Assembly (NCBI GenBank): GCA_036897095.1
Contig: JAYMSP010002382.1
Span: forward strand, 1-24,657
Reading direction: 5' to 3'
DNA: 24,657 nt
Source of the DNA: Plantago elongata
Lineage: Eukaryota; Streptophyta; Magnoliopsida; Lamiales; Plantaginaceae
Shown: one piece after another, positions 9,898-20,690 of the stretch
How the letters are laid out: every line of letters starts with the position of its first letter
Position numbering within the stretch: position 1 is the first letter of the stretch
Notes under the pieces: model-generated
Told to the model about the DNA's origin: nothing
Seen by the model: only the letters and a program-made list of their open reading frames with translations
Databases searched by the model: none
Program-made: the position numbers and the translations under genes

Positions 9898-10103
9898 AAT
9901 GTGAGAAGTGAGAAAGAGTGATTAATTGAACCTGGAAATTGCTTAGCAGATTCACAAAGGGTTCCGCTTGTTGCTGCTAGCTTGGTTCCGGTGATTGTGA
10001 CTGAATTGGGGATTAGGGTATCAGACAGGAAATCAGTAGAAAGAACCCTAGAAATGTGAATTTGGGATAAACCATGCCCGGAAAAGTAATATTGGCGGTT
10101 CAA
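9867..10103 (-). other. Overlapping upstream ORF of gene C
   Basis: A 78-codon frame starts at 10103 and ends at 9867, 31 nt past the main ATG (9897), in a different frame. If the transcript starts near the TATA-like site at 10178-10188, this ATG lies in the leader and ribosomes using it would pass the real start. Its middle part (SDTLIPNSVT) matches the frame of a shorter, non-overlapping uORF in gene B (15111-15194, SETLIPNSIT). No function for the peptide is claimed. Confidence 0.35.
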
Positions 10104-10177
10104 ATTATAGCTCTCATCTGACTTTTTGTTTCCTACTCCACTATTACTCTATTAGTATTTAGTCACACGAAGGAAAA

Positions 10178-10188
10178 TTATTTATATA
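10178..10188 (-). promoter_or_regulatory. Possible TATA box of gene C
   Basis: The minus strand reads TATATAAATAA about 280 nt before the main ATG. A start of transcription about 30 nt downstream would give a leader of roughly 250 nt. Inferred from sequence and distance only. Confidence 0.35.
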
Positions 10189-10269
10189 GACTGTGTCAAC
10201 TCTAGAATTAATTATGTAGACTCTGTTAAAAATGATCTACAATATCGAAATTATTGTTGGACACATTTA

Positions 10270-10430
10270 ATAAGCTCATTAGTATAGAATTTGAATGGAC
10301 ATTTGAATGGATTTTAGTAGAATTTTATTTGGAATGAAATTGAAATTGAAGTATTTAACGTGTATTTTAGGCCAAATCAATGTTCATCAAGCCAAATAGA
10401 CCGATTACAATTAAGAAACAAACATCCCCT
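10270..10430 (-). mobile_element. MITE-like repeat, copy 2
   Basis: Matches 2520-2682 (shared TTTTAGGCCAAATCAATG and CCAAATAGACCGATT). It ends AACATCCCCTTAA, so on the minus strand it begins GGGGATGTTTG. It lies upstream of gene C in the same position and orientation as copy 1 upstream of copy A. Confidence 0.5.
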
Positions 10431-10439
10431 TAATTATTA

Positions 10440-11200
10440 GACTATGTGATAGTGGACAATTCTTGAACACATTGTATATGAAAAAGACATGTGAATAAAA
10501 ACTTCACAAAAAAATACTCTACAAAAAATAAATTTTTTATATTTATAAAAAATTTCAGTTTCCACTTGAAACCAATTATAAATAAAAATAAATTTCACAT
10601 TGTCATATTCCAAGACTTTCTCCAGTTCCGCCTTAAGTAATGATACATCTCTATAGAATAAATGATAAAATATTTAATAATATTTATCTATATATATAAT
10701 TTTCATTTTAAAATTTAAAATGTAAAATACTTATCAAAAGTTGTTTGTAATAATAATTTGAATTTTGGAGTAGTAAATCAATATTTTAGCATCCGAGTAA
10801 GTAGTAGTTCATCTATATATAATATTCTTGTTCGACCAAAAATATTTGTAGCTTGTCAAGTTAGTATTTAATAATTTTATTCAATAAATATAACATTTAA
10901 TTTATGCGTATTATTTTATTATAAAAATATATTTTTAGTACAAACCTCTACTTAAGAATAAACTCTCTATAGAAATATATTTTTCCGGTCCCGACGATAG
11001 ACGATATGACTGTATGAAGTTTTTACTGTATAAAAAAGTATACATAATAATATGACCGTGCATTTTTAGAGATAAATGCGGCATTTACATAGTTTCCTTC
11101 GTGCGAATGGTATAGCTTCGACACTCTGCTTTCTTGGTCTACACACTCATTCAATTCAATTAATTTAACTCTGTTTAGTTACATTTGACACTATACAGTC
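10440..11200. other. AT-rich intergenic DNA with MITE-like debris
   Basis: No gene is seen. About 10938-11050 begins ACAAACCTCTACTTAAG and contains CTCTCTATAGAAATAT followed by CCGGTCCCGA. This recalls a common plant MITE type with ends like ACCTCTATAAATTAATA and an internal GGTCCC. The opposite end is not recognisable, so this is a weak call. Confidence 0.35.
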
Positions 11201-12450
11201 TAGTTCAGTTCATATAATTGAATTATTATTTTTCCATAAATTAAGGTTTTTAGGACATGAAAAAACAACATACGAAAATATGTTTTGAAACACAGGGAAG
11301 CTCCCATATTTTCTTGCTACCCAAAGTAATGTTATTAACTTATTTTTCCCGACACTTTCACTTTCAGATTTGATACTTGATCTTGGAATGTTGGAGTTCC
11401 ATTTATGGATATCGGGAGTTTTGATAGTTGCTTGGAAGTGGAAACTAGCAAAGATCATCATATTAACATAAGCTAATAATATAATATAGTAATTCAAAGA
11501 GTAAGTTCATATAATGTTATATGATGCAAGTTATAAGTTAATATGGTGTTAGAACTCGAGTATCTCTTTGATTTAAAATTTTATAAAGTGTACCGTTCTA
11601 AGGAACCCGAATCATGGTGGTACTTAAAAATTTAGTTGTTTAAATTGTAAGCCTGAAGCCAATCAGCTTGTCGCGAGCTCGAGTATGAATTCGAGCATTG
11701 AAAGATTCATTCGGAAGGAAATGCAAAGCTCAACTCACTTGCAACTCGACTATCAATTGGTGACATGCCACCATGTATAGATTAAACGAAAAACATAATG
11801 CAAATTATAGGCGCACGCTAGATCACCTTAAATCTCGCTCTTGAAATCTCACAGACGTTCAAAATTCGCTCTCGCATTTTAAGAGCTCAGAGCTCCTTAG
11901 AACTCGCTCTATAAAAACTAAAAGCTGCTCTAAGAATTCTTCTTACACCGTACATTACACAACGCATAAATTCTCAAATTAAATAAACAAATGTGTGAAC
12001 TAAGACATCGTAAAACAATATTTCATTGTAAACTTATGACTTAAGCTGAATTAAACACGATACCCTAATTTTCATTAACTTAATAAAATAAGTTAATACA
12101 TCTACATTTTATACTACTTTTAGTACTTTTCATTTTTTATCAAGGTGTATTTATATAATTGATAATAATAATTATTCCTGAAGAATATTACTAATTTTAT
12201 AAATAAATATATTTTATTTAATTAATAACATAAGCTTTAAGACCTCACGCTTTCTGAATTTTTTAAATGTTAACACTTTCGCACTTACGCTTTTGTTTTC
12301 GCTCTAATAATTATTCCTGAAGAATATTACTAATTTTATAAATAAATATATTTTATTTAATTAATAACATAAGCTTTAAGACCTCACGCTTTCTGAATTT
12401 TTTAAATGTTAACGCTTTCGCACTTACGCTTTCGTTTTCGCTCTCGCTCG
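11201..12450. other. Intergenic DNA, no recognised gene
   Basis: 11210-11497 (minus) is an open frame of 95 codons without a recognised domain. 11665-11700 has CGAGCTCGAG words like those of the MITE at 8421. 11820-11930 and 12405-12450 contain many CGCT/GCTC words (TCGCTCTCGC and similar). 12167-12444 is a tandem duplication. No family could be assigned. Confidence 0.4.
12167..12444. repeat. 139-bp tandem duplication
   Basis: 12167-12305 and 12306-12444 match with about two differences (for example AACACTTTCGC versus AACGCTTTCGC). The unit spans an AT-rich half and a half with GCTTTCG/CGCTTTC words. A recent local duplication; no coding role is seen. Confidence 0.9.
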
Positions 12451-12890
12451 CAATTTCACTCCAGGTAATCCAGGGCGCACTTTTCTCTGTACCGTGCTGT
12501 GCATACTATTTGTGCCAGTGTAATACTATGTCTAGCAATAATCCCGGACATGAGCTGATAAAAAACACGTAGTGACAACTTTATAGAAAGATCAGTATAG
12601 ACTATAGAACAAACAGCTTCATTTACACAAAATAGAAAAGGAAAAGGAAACAAATCCAACAACACATCTTACAGACTAATAACCATCATGAAGAAATACA
12701 AAATCAAGATTGAGTTTCATCAAACATTCCATCTACAGTAAAGTGGAAAACACGATCACAAAACTGAAGTATTCAGCTGATGGATGACAAAAAGTTCAAA
12801 AATCATTTCAAGGATTCATCGGATACAGTGAGGCATTACCAGCATCCCCGGCAGCAAGTGTACAATTCCAAATTTGTCATCATATGCTAA
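12451..12890 (-). other. 3' flank of F-box gene B
   Basis: 12600-12890 matches the 3' flanks of gene C (7080-7326) and, more weakly, copy D (22130-22260, with the word AATCCAACAA(A/C)ACA). It is therefore likely UTR or downstream DNA duplicated with the genes. The rest shows nothing recognisable. Confidence 0.5.
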
Positions 12891-15007
12891 CTAATCACGT
12901 GATTCTACAACAACTTGGGGGTATAACTTAAGTGCTCCTATCTGCGAGAAAGAAGGATAAACACATAGTCTTACCTTCTCAAGAAGTTTACAGTTGAGCA
13001 AAAAATACAGAAGCAATTTGACTTCGTCATCACACCCATGAAAAACCAAAAATTCAATTTTTCTCATGTGTGTTTTTAAGCAAGTGGGCGGAGTAGGCAC
13101 CAAACTTTTGAAATCTTCATAACCCCCTTCATTGCAATTGAACACCTGACATGGCAAAGCAGAGGTAAAGCATATCAATGCATATAATAAAGTGCAGCAA
13201 TCAACAATAGCATAGTTTAAATTATTTATTCACTAAGATGTTGCCACCTCTTCGAAGTAAACTTCTCTGAGAACAGGAGCATTGAGTAATAAACGTGCCA
13301 GTAGCGCCCACCCATGGCTTCCCAGAGAACCAAGCCATAACCCAGTCAAATTATGAAACAATGGCATTTGCACAGCCGAGTTATGCACAGCCTGTAACCA
13401 AATTATATTTAAGAGCTATAGTAATGTAGGTAATCTGCATAATTATATTTAGAAAGTATCAACCACCCTGCACTTTCTTCATCATATAAAAATGTCGGCA
13501 TAATAAGCAATAAGTAGTTGCTTCTGACAAATCCCCATGTATCCAGGAAAATCTATCAACTAATTAATATTACTTTTATAGTTTGTGACATCCTTAGGTT
13601 GGGAATTGGTTAGAGCACTCGTGTCGGGACTCGAAAACTTCATGAGACGTTGTTAGAATTGCCAGTATAGATCACTTGGTTCCATGTATGACATTCTATT
13701 AAGATCCCAGTATATGATCATTTCCAAGATTCTGAATCTAATTTCAAAAGGTTGTGCATTCTTAGTATTGTTTATGCACTCATTTTAATTAAATGCAGTG
13801 ACTGACTAGGTAAAAAAATTCAAGAAAGAACAACAAAGTGGAACCCTTAGAGATCAAGACTAATTACCATCTCATCAATGTTTATACTATAAGATAGTTC
13901 AAAACTAAGTATATCAATTAAATAAAATAAAAAACACAATTTTCTTATTTAGTGAGGGATCTAATGATGCCAGTGATAAAAATAAATTACAATTAAGAAA
14001 AGTTAGGCAGGACAACTTACATCGATTGCACGGGCAGGCATTTCCAAGCCGAAGGTACTAGAGCAGGCAGTGAGAAGCTTTGCTGTACCCATATCAGTGA
14101 ACCATGTGTTTTCATCACCATCAGGATAAACGTTAGCATAACCTTCTATATCTTTTAAAACCTCATCCTTTTTTGGCCCAATATCAATATGAGCCTTCAG
14201 AAGATACTTGAAACTAGACAGACTGTATTTCCTAGCAGCAAAACAACAAAGATGTAGAGACTGAAGATTAGGGGTATCAAGTTCAAGGTCATATTTAGCA
14301 TGCTTAGCAGAATCCTTCATTGTCAAGTGCCTCAGTAACGTAGAGCGGATGGAAATATCTTCGTTCCAGAAAAATACACAATCAATCAAACTCAAACCCT
14401 CGAGCATAGGGCAACCATCAAGCAATTTATTGATCGAATCACCCCCATCATAGTTAAACCACAAACGAGTAAGCTCTAATTCTTTAAGGCTAGGCAAGGT
14501 GAAGTTATCTGGGAGAAGCAAGATTGCAGTAAAGCAAAGATCCAACCTTACAAGCTTAGTGTAACCGTTCAGGCAAGTAAATAATATCTCTGGATCTTGT
14601 CTAGGAGAGAATAGGAGATAGAGCTTCCGAAAATTAAGGCGTAACGCCGCATTAATCCAAGATTCAATATTGGCATCACCATGGAACCTATGACAGTAAA
14701 GGTGCATCGCTCGCACTGGAGGATTGTAACTTAAAGTTTGGCACAACATTTTATCCACAAAACTCTCAAAACTAGCAATACAATGAGGTTCATTTTGTAC
14801 AGGGCGTAGTATGAAATCGGTGTCATCAAAAGTAAGATACAAAGGAGCTGCTGCCTCAAAAGGGAACAAATATTTCCACCTGGTGGAGAGAACGTTAGTA
14901 GCCACTGCATTTTTTGTGGATAGGTAATTTAGAATTTTACAAAGAATTGGGTCCGGCAAATTGCTGATTATATCAACACCACCATCAGATTCTTGATTTT
15001 TCAGCAT
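12891..15007 (-). CDS. F-box/LRR/FBD protein (array copy B), intact with shifted start
   Basis: Close paralog of gene C and also a predicted SCF substrate receptor. Exons are 15007-14021 (donor GTAAGT), 13391-13248 (acceptor TTACAG, donor GTGGCA) and 13145-12891 (acceptor GTCAG), all phase 0. Lengths are 329+48+84 = 461 residues. The F-box is at about 12-50 (IISNLPDPILCKILNYLST, then NAVATNVLSTRWKYLF). LRRs include LPDNFTLPSLKELELTRL and SINKLLDGCPMLEGL. The FBD includes MRKIEFLVFHG and LLLYFLLNCKLLEKVRL. The ancestral start (ATG GAT CCG in gene C) reads ATT GAT CCG here, at 15031, so the first usable ATG is the old ninth codon (MLKNQESDGG); the F-box is still complete. The GTGGCA donor is weak but is shared with copy D. 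DNA upstream of about 15195 is unrelated to that of gene C, so the promoter differs. Confidence 0.86.
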
Positions 15008-15194
15008 TTTGTTATTTGAAGTCGGATCAATAATGTGAGAAGTGAGAAAGAGTGATTAATTGAACCTGGAAATTGCTCAGCAGATTGACAAAGGGTTCCG
15101 CCTGTTGCTGCTAGCTTGGCTCCGGTGAGAGACGGAGAGTGATTGAATTGGGTATTAGGGTTTCAGAAGGAGGTGAAGGAGAAGAATGGGACAT
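15008..15194 (-). promoter_or_regulatory. 5' leader of gene B with a short uORF
   Basis: Matches the leader of gene C (9898-10060; shared TGAACCTGGAAATTGCT and GTTGCTGCTAGCTTGG). An upstream ATG at 15194 opens 27 codons (MSHSSPSPPSETLIPNSIT...) that stop at 15111, about 100 nt before the main start. In gene C the same frame stays open and overlaps the start. Confidence 0.45.
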
Positions 15195-15697
15195 GACCAG
15201 ATGAATTGCAGTTTTGGTCCCAACCAGTCATCCACTTCAATTCCAGTCCCCATAGGTGATTCTTTTGTCTTCCAATTTTGGTCCTAGACTAAATGGCTTG
15301 ACAGTTTCTTTTCTTTCTGAACCGCAAAATATATTAACATTTCAAAACGCTAATTTTAAAGTAATAATGATATAACACAATAAAAGAGAGTAGGAAAAAA
15401 ATTAATTTGATCCTAACTTTCGCTCATTTTGATGTTTTACAGTACAAAATCTGAGTCAATGCTAAGAGGACCCACTCTCGCATAAACAAGGCGTGAAAGA
15501 AACGCGGTCATTGAAACCTCCATCACTTCCATCTCTACCGTTCTCTTTCTTCTTCTACATCTTCTCTTCCTCATTTCTCTCCATCATTACTTCTTTCTTT
15601 CTGCTCACTTTTGATTCCCAATCAGAGATTTCGATTTGGGGAAAAAGTGTTGTGTATTAGTATGGATTAGTAAAAAATCCACTGCAAAACTGCTCAA
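15195..15697 (+). mobile_element. Possible gene-capturing element upstream of gene B
   Basis: Homology to gene C's upstream DNA stops near 15195. From 15206 the text TTGCAGTTTTGGTCCC and later AATTTTGGTCCTAGAC resembles the TTTTGGTCC ends of some plant Mutator-like elements. GCAGTTTTG at 15208 recurs inverted at 15684-15692. Between them, 15510-15640 is strongly CT-rich on the plus strand (runs of TTCTTCTTC and CTCTTCC) and looks like the leader of a plant gene without its coding part. Whether this is one element is uncertain. Confidence 0.3.
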
Positions 15698-17023
15698 CTA
15701 TCACACGATCAGACACGATTAGGGGTGGACATGTTTGGGCCTAAATTATGCGGTTGATTTTAGTTTTCACGTTGAATTTTTGAGTGAGCTAACCCTCAGA
15801 TAGATATAGACATAGAAACATAAGTTTCTAATATTACAAACTAATCTCAAATAAAAAAAAAAGTTGTTAAAAGTCACCCAACCAAGAACCAACAACTTAG
15901 ATATACAAACTGGATCCAAATATATAACGATATAAGCCGTTTTGCATCATTATCACTGTTTAAAAACTTTCAACTCAAACTTTATCTCTCTAAAATTATC
16001 TTTTCCAACCAAGGGCCAGCAACTTAGATAAGAAACAACCGATCAAACTGTTTTCCGATCAAAGAATCGACGATTACATACACACATTGTTATATTTTGC
16101 AACAAAAACGATCGAAAACGAAAGTAACCTCTGATTTCAAACACTTTTCATTGTTTTTTTTTATGTTTCGAATGACAAACAGCTCAAATTCATGTAGACC
16201 TCAAAAGTCAAGTTTGAAAAAATGTAGATGTAAATCTATTCATCTATATTTTCGTATTTTGATGGTAACTCATTGATGTTATTGTTGCCTATGTATTTAC
16301 GAGGTGCAATCATACTTTCATAAGGATCATATAGTGTTTTTGTTCAAAATCTGACCTCATATATCAATTGAGATATGAAAAAAAAACGTTTATATATTTA
16401 TAGCAATATGTGCTATTTTCTCAAGAATATTGCCTATATATGTTCTCAAGAATATTACATATGTTTTCATTCAAAATCTGACAGTCGTTTTGTGCTATGT
16501 TTTTCTACATATTATTTTGAATTCTGTTTTTTACTGTATTTTTTATGTTTTTACGTATATGTACTATCTTCTCACATATATATCCTATGTTCTCAGCAAT
16601 GTCCACTACGTTTTATATGAAATGATTGCTAAGTAATGTTGTTGTTTATTCATTCATTCACAAGGTGATTGTAATAAGGATTTGGTGGTGTATTCAATCC
16701 CAAGTTGTAACTAGAAGAAGGTGAATGCAACAAAAATAAAAGAACACGACGTGTGGATGACTACCTATGTTCTCTATTATAATGACTATGATTTCAATTA
16801 TAATGGCTATGATTTTAGTTATAATGGCTATGTTCTCTTTTATAATGAATATGTTCTCTTTTATAATGACTATGTTTGCAATTATAATGACTATGTTATC
16901 TACAATATGCACTATGACCTAAGACTAACAAAAGTCTATGTTTTTATTTCAAGTTACTACGTTATTTCCATAAATTACTATGATTTCAAAATAAAAACAC
17001 TATGATACAAATTGAAAACACTA
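15698..17023 (+). mobile_element. Dispersed repeat with 21-bp TATG motifs, copy 2
   Basis: Second copy of the element at 3486, starting at the same word CTATCACACGAT, with an extra 10-11 bp (CAGACACGAT) just after. It keeps the 21-bp array from 16766 to 17023, including an open 94-codon frame at 16721-17005 that corresponds to 4519-4803. It lacks the CT/CA microsatellite. It is cut at the TATGA of a repeat unit by the LTR that begins at about 17024. Flanks outside the shared block are unrelated to those of copy 1, which suggests two insertions rather than one segmental duplication. Confidence 0.65.
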
Positions 17024-17440
17024 TGATTTAATTAGGAGTTAAAGGGCGAAAATAGCTATGACGAGGGATTATGTGGAACAAATAGTGTTTAATTAGATTT
17101 AGAATGTCAAGGGTCAAAGTTATATTTTCTTTATTTATTAGAATTTTTTTTGTTTTAATTATTCTGGTAGTAGCTAGGGTTATGATTTACTAGCTATTTA
17201 AGTACCTCTTCATTATTTTGTAAGATCAGTTTGAGTTTATATAAAAATTTGAGGTGTTCCTCCAAATCTGTAAATTTTCGATATTCCTATGAATCAACGA
17301 ATCTTGATCAATCAATTCTCGGTATTCTACTGAATTAACGAGTCTTGAGTCAAGTCTCGGTATTCTTTTGAATCAACGAGTCTTGCGTTTATCGTGCTTG
17401 TGAATCAACCACGCACGATGCCTCAGTTGGTATCAAAGTC
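17024..17440 (+). mobile_element. LTR retrotransposon fossil: LTR plus primer-binding site
   Basis: An LTR of about 402 bp (17024-17425) starts TG and ends CA, with a TATA-like GCTATTTAAG at about 17194. It is followed two bases later by TGGTATCAAAGT (17428-17439), close to the usual initiator-Met tRNA primer site. Inside are three imperfect repeats of about 39 bp (17277-17395; core TCTCGGTATTCT, GAATCAACGAGTCTTG). Only this 5' part is recognised; no second LTR is seen in the window, so the element is incomplete. Superfamily (Ty1/copia or Ty3/gypsy) is not decided. It inserted into copy 2 of the 21-bp repeat element and is younger than that copy. Confidence 0.72.
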
Positions 17441-18888
17441 AGGTGACCTGGGTCAATTTTGGTGAAGAAAAGACAATTTTCGTATAACATTTACAACATA
17501 GAATAGTCCGAGTAAAACGGAGTTTCCCGTTGATTCAGCCGTTGGATCATCATGATAGATTAGCCGTGACAAAACAAAAGTAATTGCCATGATTTACCGT
17601 GACTTTTGTTAAGTATCATTGCAAATATAAAAGTCATATATATACTTGCAACGGAGTCCACTAGTCACGGTCCAACTGACATTAATAAGCTCCACATGCC
17701 CAGTCCGATACTCTATTCTATGACATTACAATCTTTATATTATCTTGTTGGATTAAATATCGTTGACACATGCAGTCCAACAAGATGAGAACTAAAAGTC
17801 AAAGGTGCTAGTTTAAGCTGTTGACTGGCAGGACTTCGAATCCACACTTTGCTTCATAAAAAAATCTTTGATTAAACGGGGATTCAATCATCGAGGGCTT
17901 CTATTTGGAAGCAAGGTAAACATGAAAGGATATGGTTGAGACGTCTGGTCAAATTCACGCATGTTCATCCAGACGATGCATTCTTCATTTTGATTGAAAG
18001 CATCTGAAATGAGGAAATTGGCGACGCGATTGATCTACAACTTCCGTAAACGATCGAATGTCCTTTTCACAATGCATAACATCCAAGTTTTTACGAACAA
18101 GTATACTATTCCAGTCACGTAGAAGCTCTTTTTTATGTCTTTTATATGGCACATTCATTGTTGATTGATTCTACAAAATTTTATCCATATTGTGATCTCT
18201 TGTAGTGTATTACTGTATTATATCAGTTACAATCTGTTTGGTTTTGCATATGCCCCTTTCGTAGCAAAGTCCATTATATGTTTGGTAATCATCTGACTAT
18301 AAAAAGTGTTGTCCAAACCTGCTAATTTGCCGGAGAATTTAACATGAAGCTCATGACGTTATTTTGAGTAAAGAAATGTGTTGGATTCATGTGATTGCTC
18401 TAATTCAGATCCAATTCGAAAAATAAAAAGTGTTTTGAGTAGTTGTTTTTCTCTTTGGACTATATGTACAACTAAACAAATTGAATTCTAAGACTCTTAA
18501 TGTGATATTCTCCGCCAGCCAAAGAGTATCGTCATATCCTTGGCCGCATATATATATAGTCATGAATCCAGAGCTTGCTACATTAAAGTAAAATTACTTT
18601 CGGTGTGTTTGACATGAGATTTAACATATCCGAGTTTAATATACTTAATTTTAACATATTAATAGTAACACGATTTTATATAGGTGGAATACCAACTTAT
18701 ATTCTTAAGAAGAAAGTATAAAATAGAATATTCTATTAAGTTAGTGAGATTATCTACTCTATATAGACAGAGTAGCTGACTACTGTTACAACCACTGTTT
18801 CCATTTCTTTCTTTCGTAAACACTCTTCACAATTTGGTTTGAGAGACAATTAAGGTCTATTGTATTCTACATATATTGTTCTCTCAAG
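17441..18888. other. No gene recognised; possibly remains of LTR-element interior
   Basis: The part next to the primer-binding site (17441 to about 17600) could be the untranslated leader of the LTR element. Beyond that no gag or pol motif is readable. 18540-18800 is AT-rich with TATATA runs. Nothing else is supported. Confidence 0.4.
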
Positions 18889-18889
18889 G

Positions 18890-20690
18890 GCTGAAGCGGG
18901 ACGACTCGTTGATAAAGTCACTGCATGATATACCAGATGGAAAAAGAAATTTCTCTCTACTGCAGGAAGAGCTACGTTGATTCAATCAGTAAGTTCGACT
19001 GTACCTATATATAATATGCAAAGTAGTTGGCTTCCAGAACATGTTTGCAACCTCTTGGATAAGCTAAATTGAAACTTTCTATGGTCGAATGACATAGACC
19101 AGCATAAGGTTCACCTGGTAGGATAGAAAAAGGTACACAACAAAAGGAACATGGCGATTTGGATATTCGAGAAGCACGAATCAACAATGAAGCAATGCTA
19201 TCGAAGGTGGTATGGAAATCGCTTCGGAAGGAGTATTCAATATGGTTAGAGCTCATGGAAGCAAAATATTTAAAGGGTCAGAACTTGCTCAACTATGTAT
19301 CTAAACCGGGAGATAGCCCGATGTGGAAAGGAGTGACTCGTTGCGCACAAAAGTCGGACTCCTGCTTTAGATGGCAAATTGGAGATGGCCAGATGGGAGC
19401 AGTTTGATAGATGGTTTGGTGCGGAGAGTCTATGGAAACAGGTGCGATTAATTAATTGATCAAAGGGACTGGCAAATCACATTGAATCAAGTACTACGTT
19501 CCGATGGTACATGGGATTTCTCCTGCCTTGCTACCCAGGTACCGAACTTGCTGAAGCAGAGACTGGAATAGAGTGGTTTGGAGCTGACTGAGGGAACTAG
19601 TGATCTAATACTCTGGAATCATACGGCCAGTGGTGTGTTCAGCTGCCAGTCTGCATATAAATTTTTGTACACGGAAGCCCATGACATCCCGGATAAGAAA
19701 CCAATATGGAAAAGCATCTGGAAGAGTCGAATTCCCAATAAACTCCGTCACTTTCTGTGGCTCGCATCCAAGAACAGACTTCTGACCAACGATGTTCGAA
19801 GAAGAAGGAACCTAATTGCATATTCGACTTGTCCAATGTGTGATGATGGGGATGAAACTGTGATACACCATTTCCGAAATTGTACTATTGTTGAACGGAT
19901 TTGGGAGAGAATCATTGATCATGAGGAGCTGCAAGCATTTCGTGATATGCCAGAAGCTGGTTTAACCAGAATCTTCACGCTACATTCAAGTCGACCTGGG
20001 GTACGGAATTGAGTTGGCAGGCTGTGTTCACTGCAACGATTTGGATCATGTGGAAGGCTCGAAATGCGAGAGTTTTCAAAGGCACGGTGGATACGAGTCG
20101 CATGCTTATCTATTTGATCAGTTTCAATATTCAATTCAAGATGGATGATGGCAGAGGCATGCGGAGTGTGAAACACTGGGAGAAACCACCTGCTACTTGG
20201 TGCAAGCTTAATGTGGATGGGAGCCGCAACACTAATTCGAACTCCGAAGCGATTGGAGGTCTAATTCGTGACGAGAATGGAGAATGGATTGTTGGTTTCG
20301 CAGCTGCAATAGATCAACCCATAGTGGATCAAACTGAAGCTTGGGCGCTTTTACGTGGCCTTCAGATAGCATGGGAAAGGCGAATTCCCAAACTCATGGT
20401 TGAAACGGATTCCAGTACCTTTTTGAGTGGATTTCAGGCATAAAAGATCCCCCACCGAACCTGGAAGACATCATAGAACAAGCCAAGGTGTTGCTACACA
20501 ATCCTTGGAAGATTGATTTTCGCAGGATAGATAGGACCACAAATTTGAGTGCGGATAGTTTAGCTAAGGAAGGATACATAATAGGTAGACCGGAGAAGTT
20601 ATGGCTTTCTCCCCCACACCTTGTACTCCCGTTTTTGGACATTGATGTTGGCGTTTAGCCTTTGCAATTCACTATTTTCAACAAAAAAAT
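18890..20690 (+). mobile_element. 5'-truncated plant LINE (L1-type ORF2 C-terminus)
   Basis: The C-terminal third of a LINE ORF2. It opens in the last part of the reverse transcriptase (RWKKKFLSTAGRATLIQSVS, then NMQSSWLP), followed by REARINNEAMLSKVVWK. Next is the zinc-finger-like region zf-RVT (19578-20012: WNHTASGVFSCQSAYKFL, RIPNKLRHFLWLA, CPMC and HHFRNC). Then an RNase H domain (20009-20640) with VDGS, the Glu of TEAWALLRGL, ETDS and SADSLAKEG, so all four acidic positions are visible. It is broken: in-frame stops at 18926, 19070 and 19124, a stop after 19404, and frame changes near 19410-19578, 20010 and 20440. The 3' end is TTCAACAAAAAAATAATAA at about 20672-20690. No clear target-site duplication was found. 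Confidence 0.87.

Noticed and set aside
11210-11497. 95-codon minus-strand ORF as a gene
   Set aside because: No domain, signal or homolog recognised, no paralogous support, and AT-rich composition as in the surrounding spacer.
11810-12480. A DNA transposon between GGCGCAC (about 11811) and GGGCGCAC (about 12473)
   Set aside because: The words are direct rather than inverted, and no longer terminal repeat or target duplication is visible.
3486-17023. Segmental duplication of an F-box copy together with the 21-bp repeat element (A plus 3486 block; B plus 15698 block)
   Set aside because: The DNA between the F-box copy and the repeat block is unrelated in the two places, so independent insertion of the repeat is simpler.
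17930-18220. Stretch that reads HVHPDDAFFILIESI and FYEQVYYSSHVEALFY with three stops, as an old gene fragment
   Set aside because: Stop density is not clearly below chance for AT-rich DNA and no family was recognised; a translated search would be needed.
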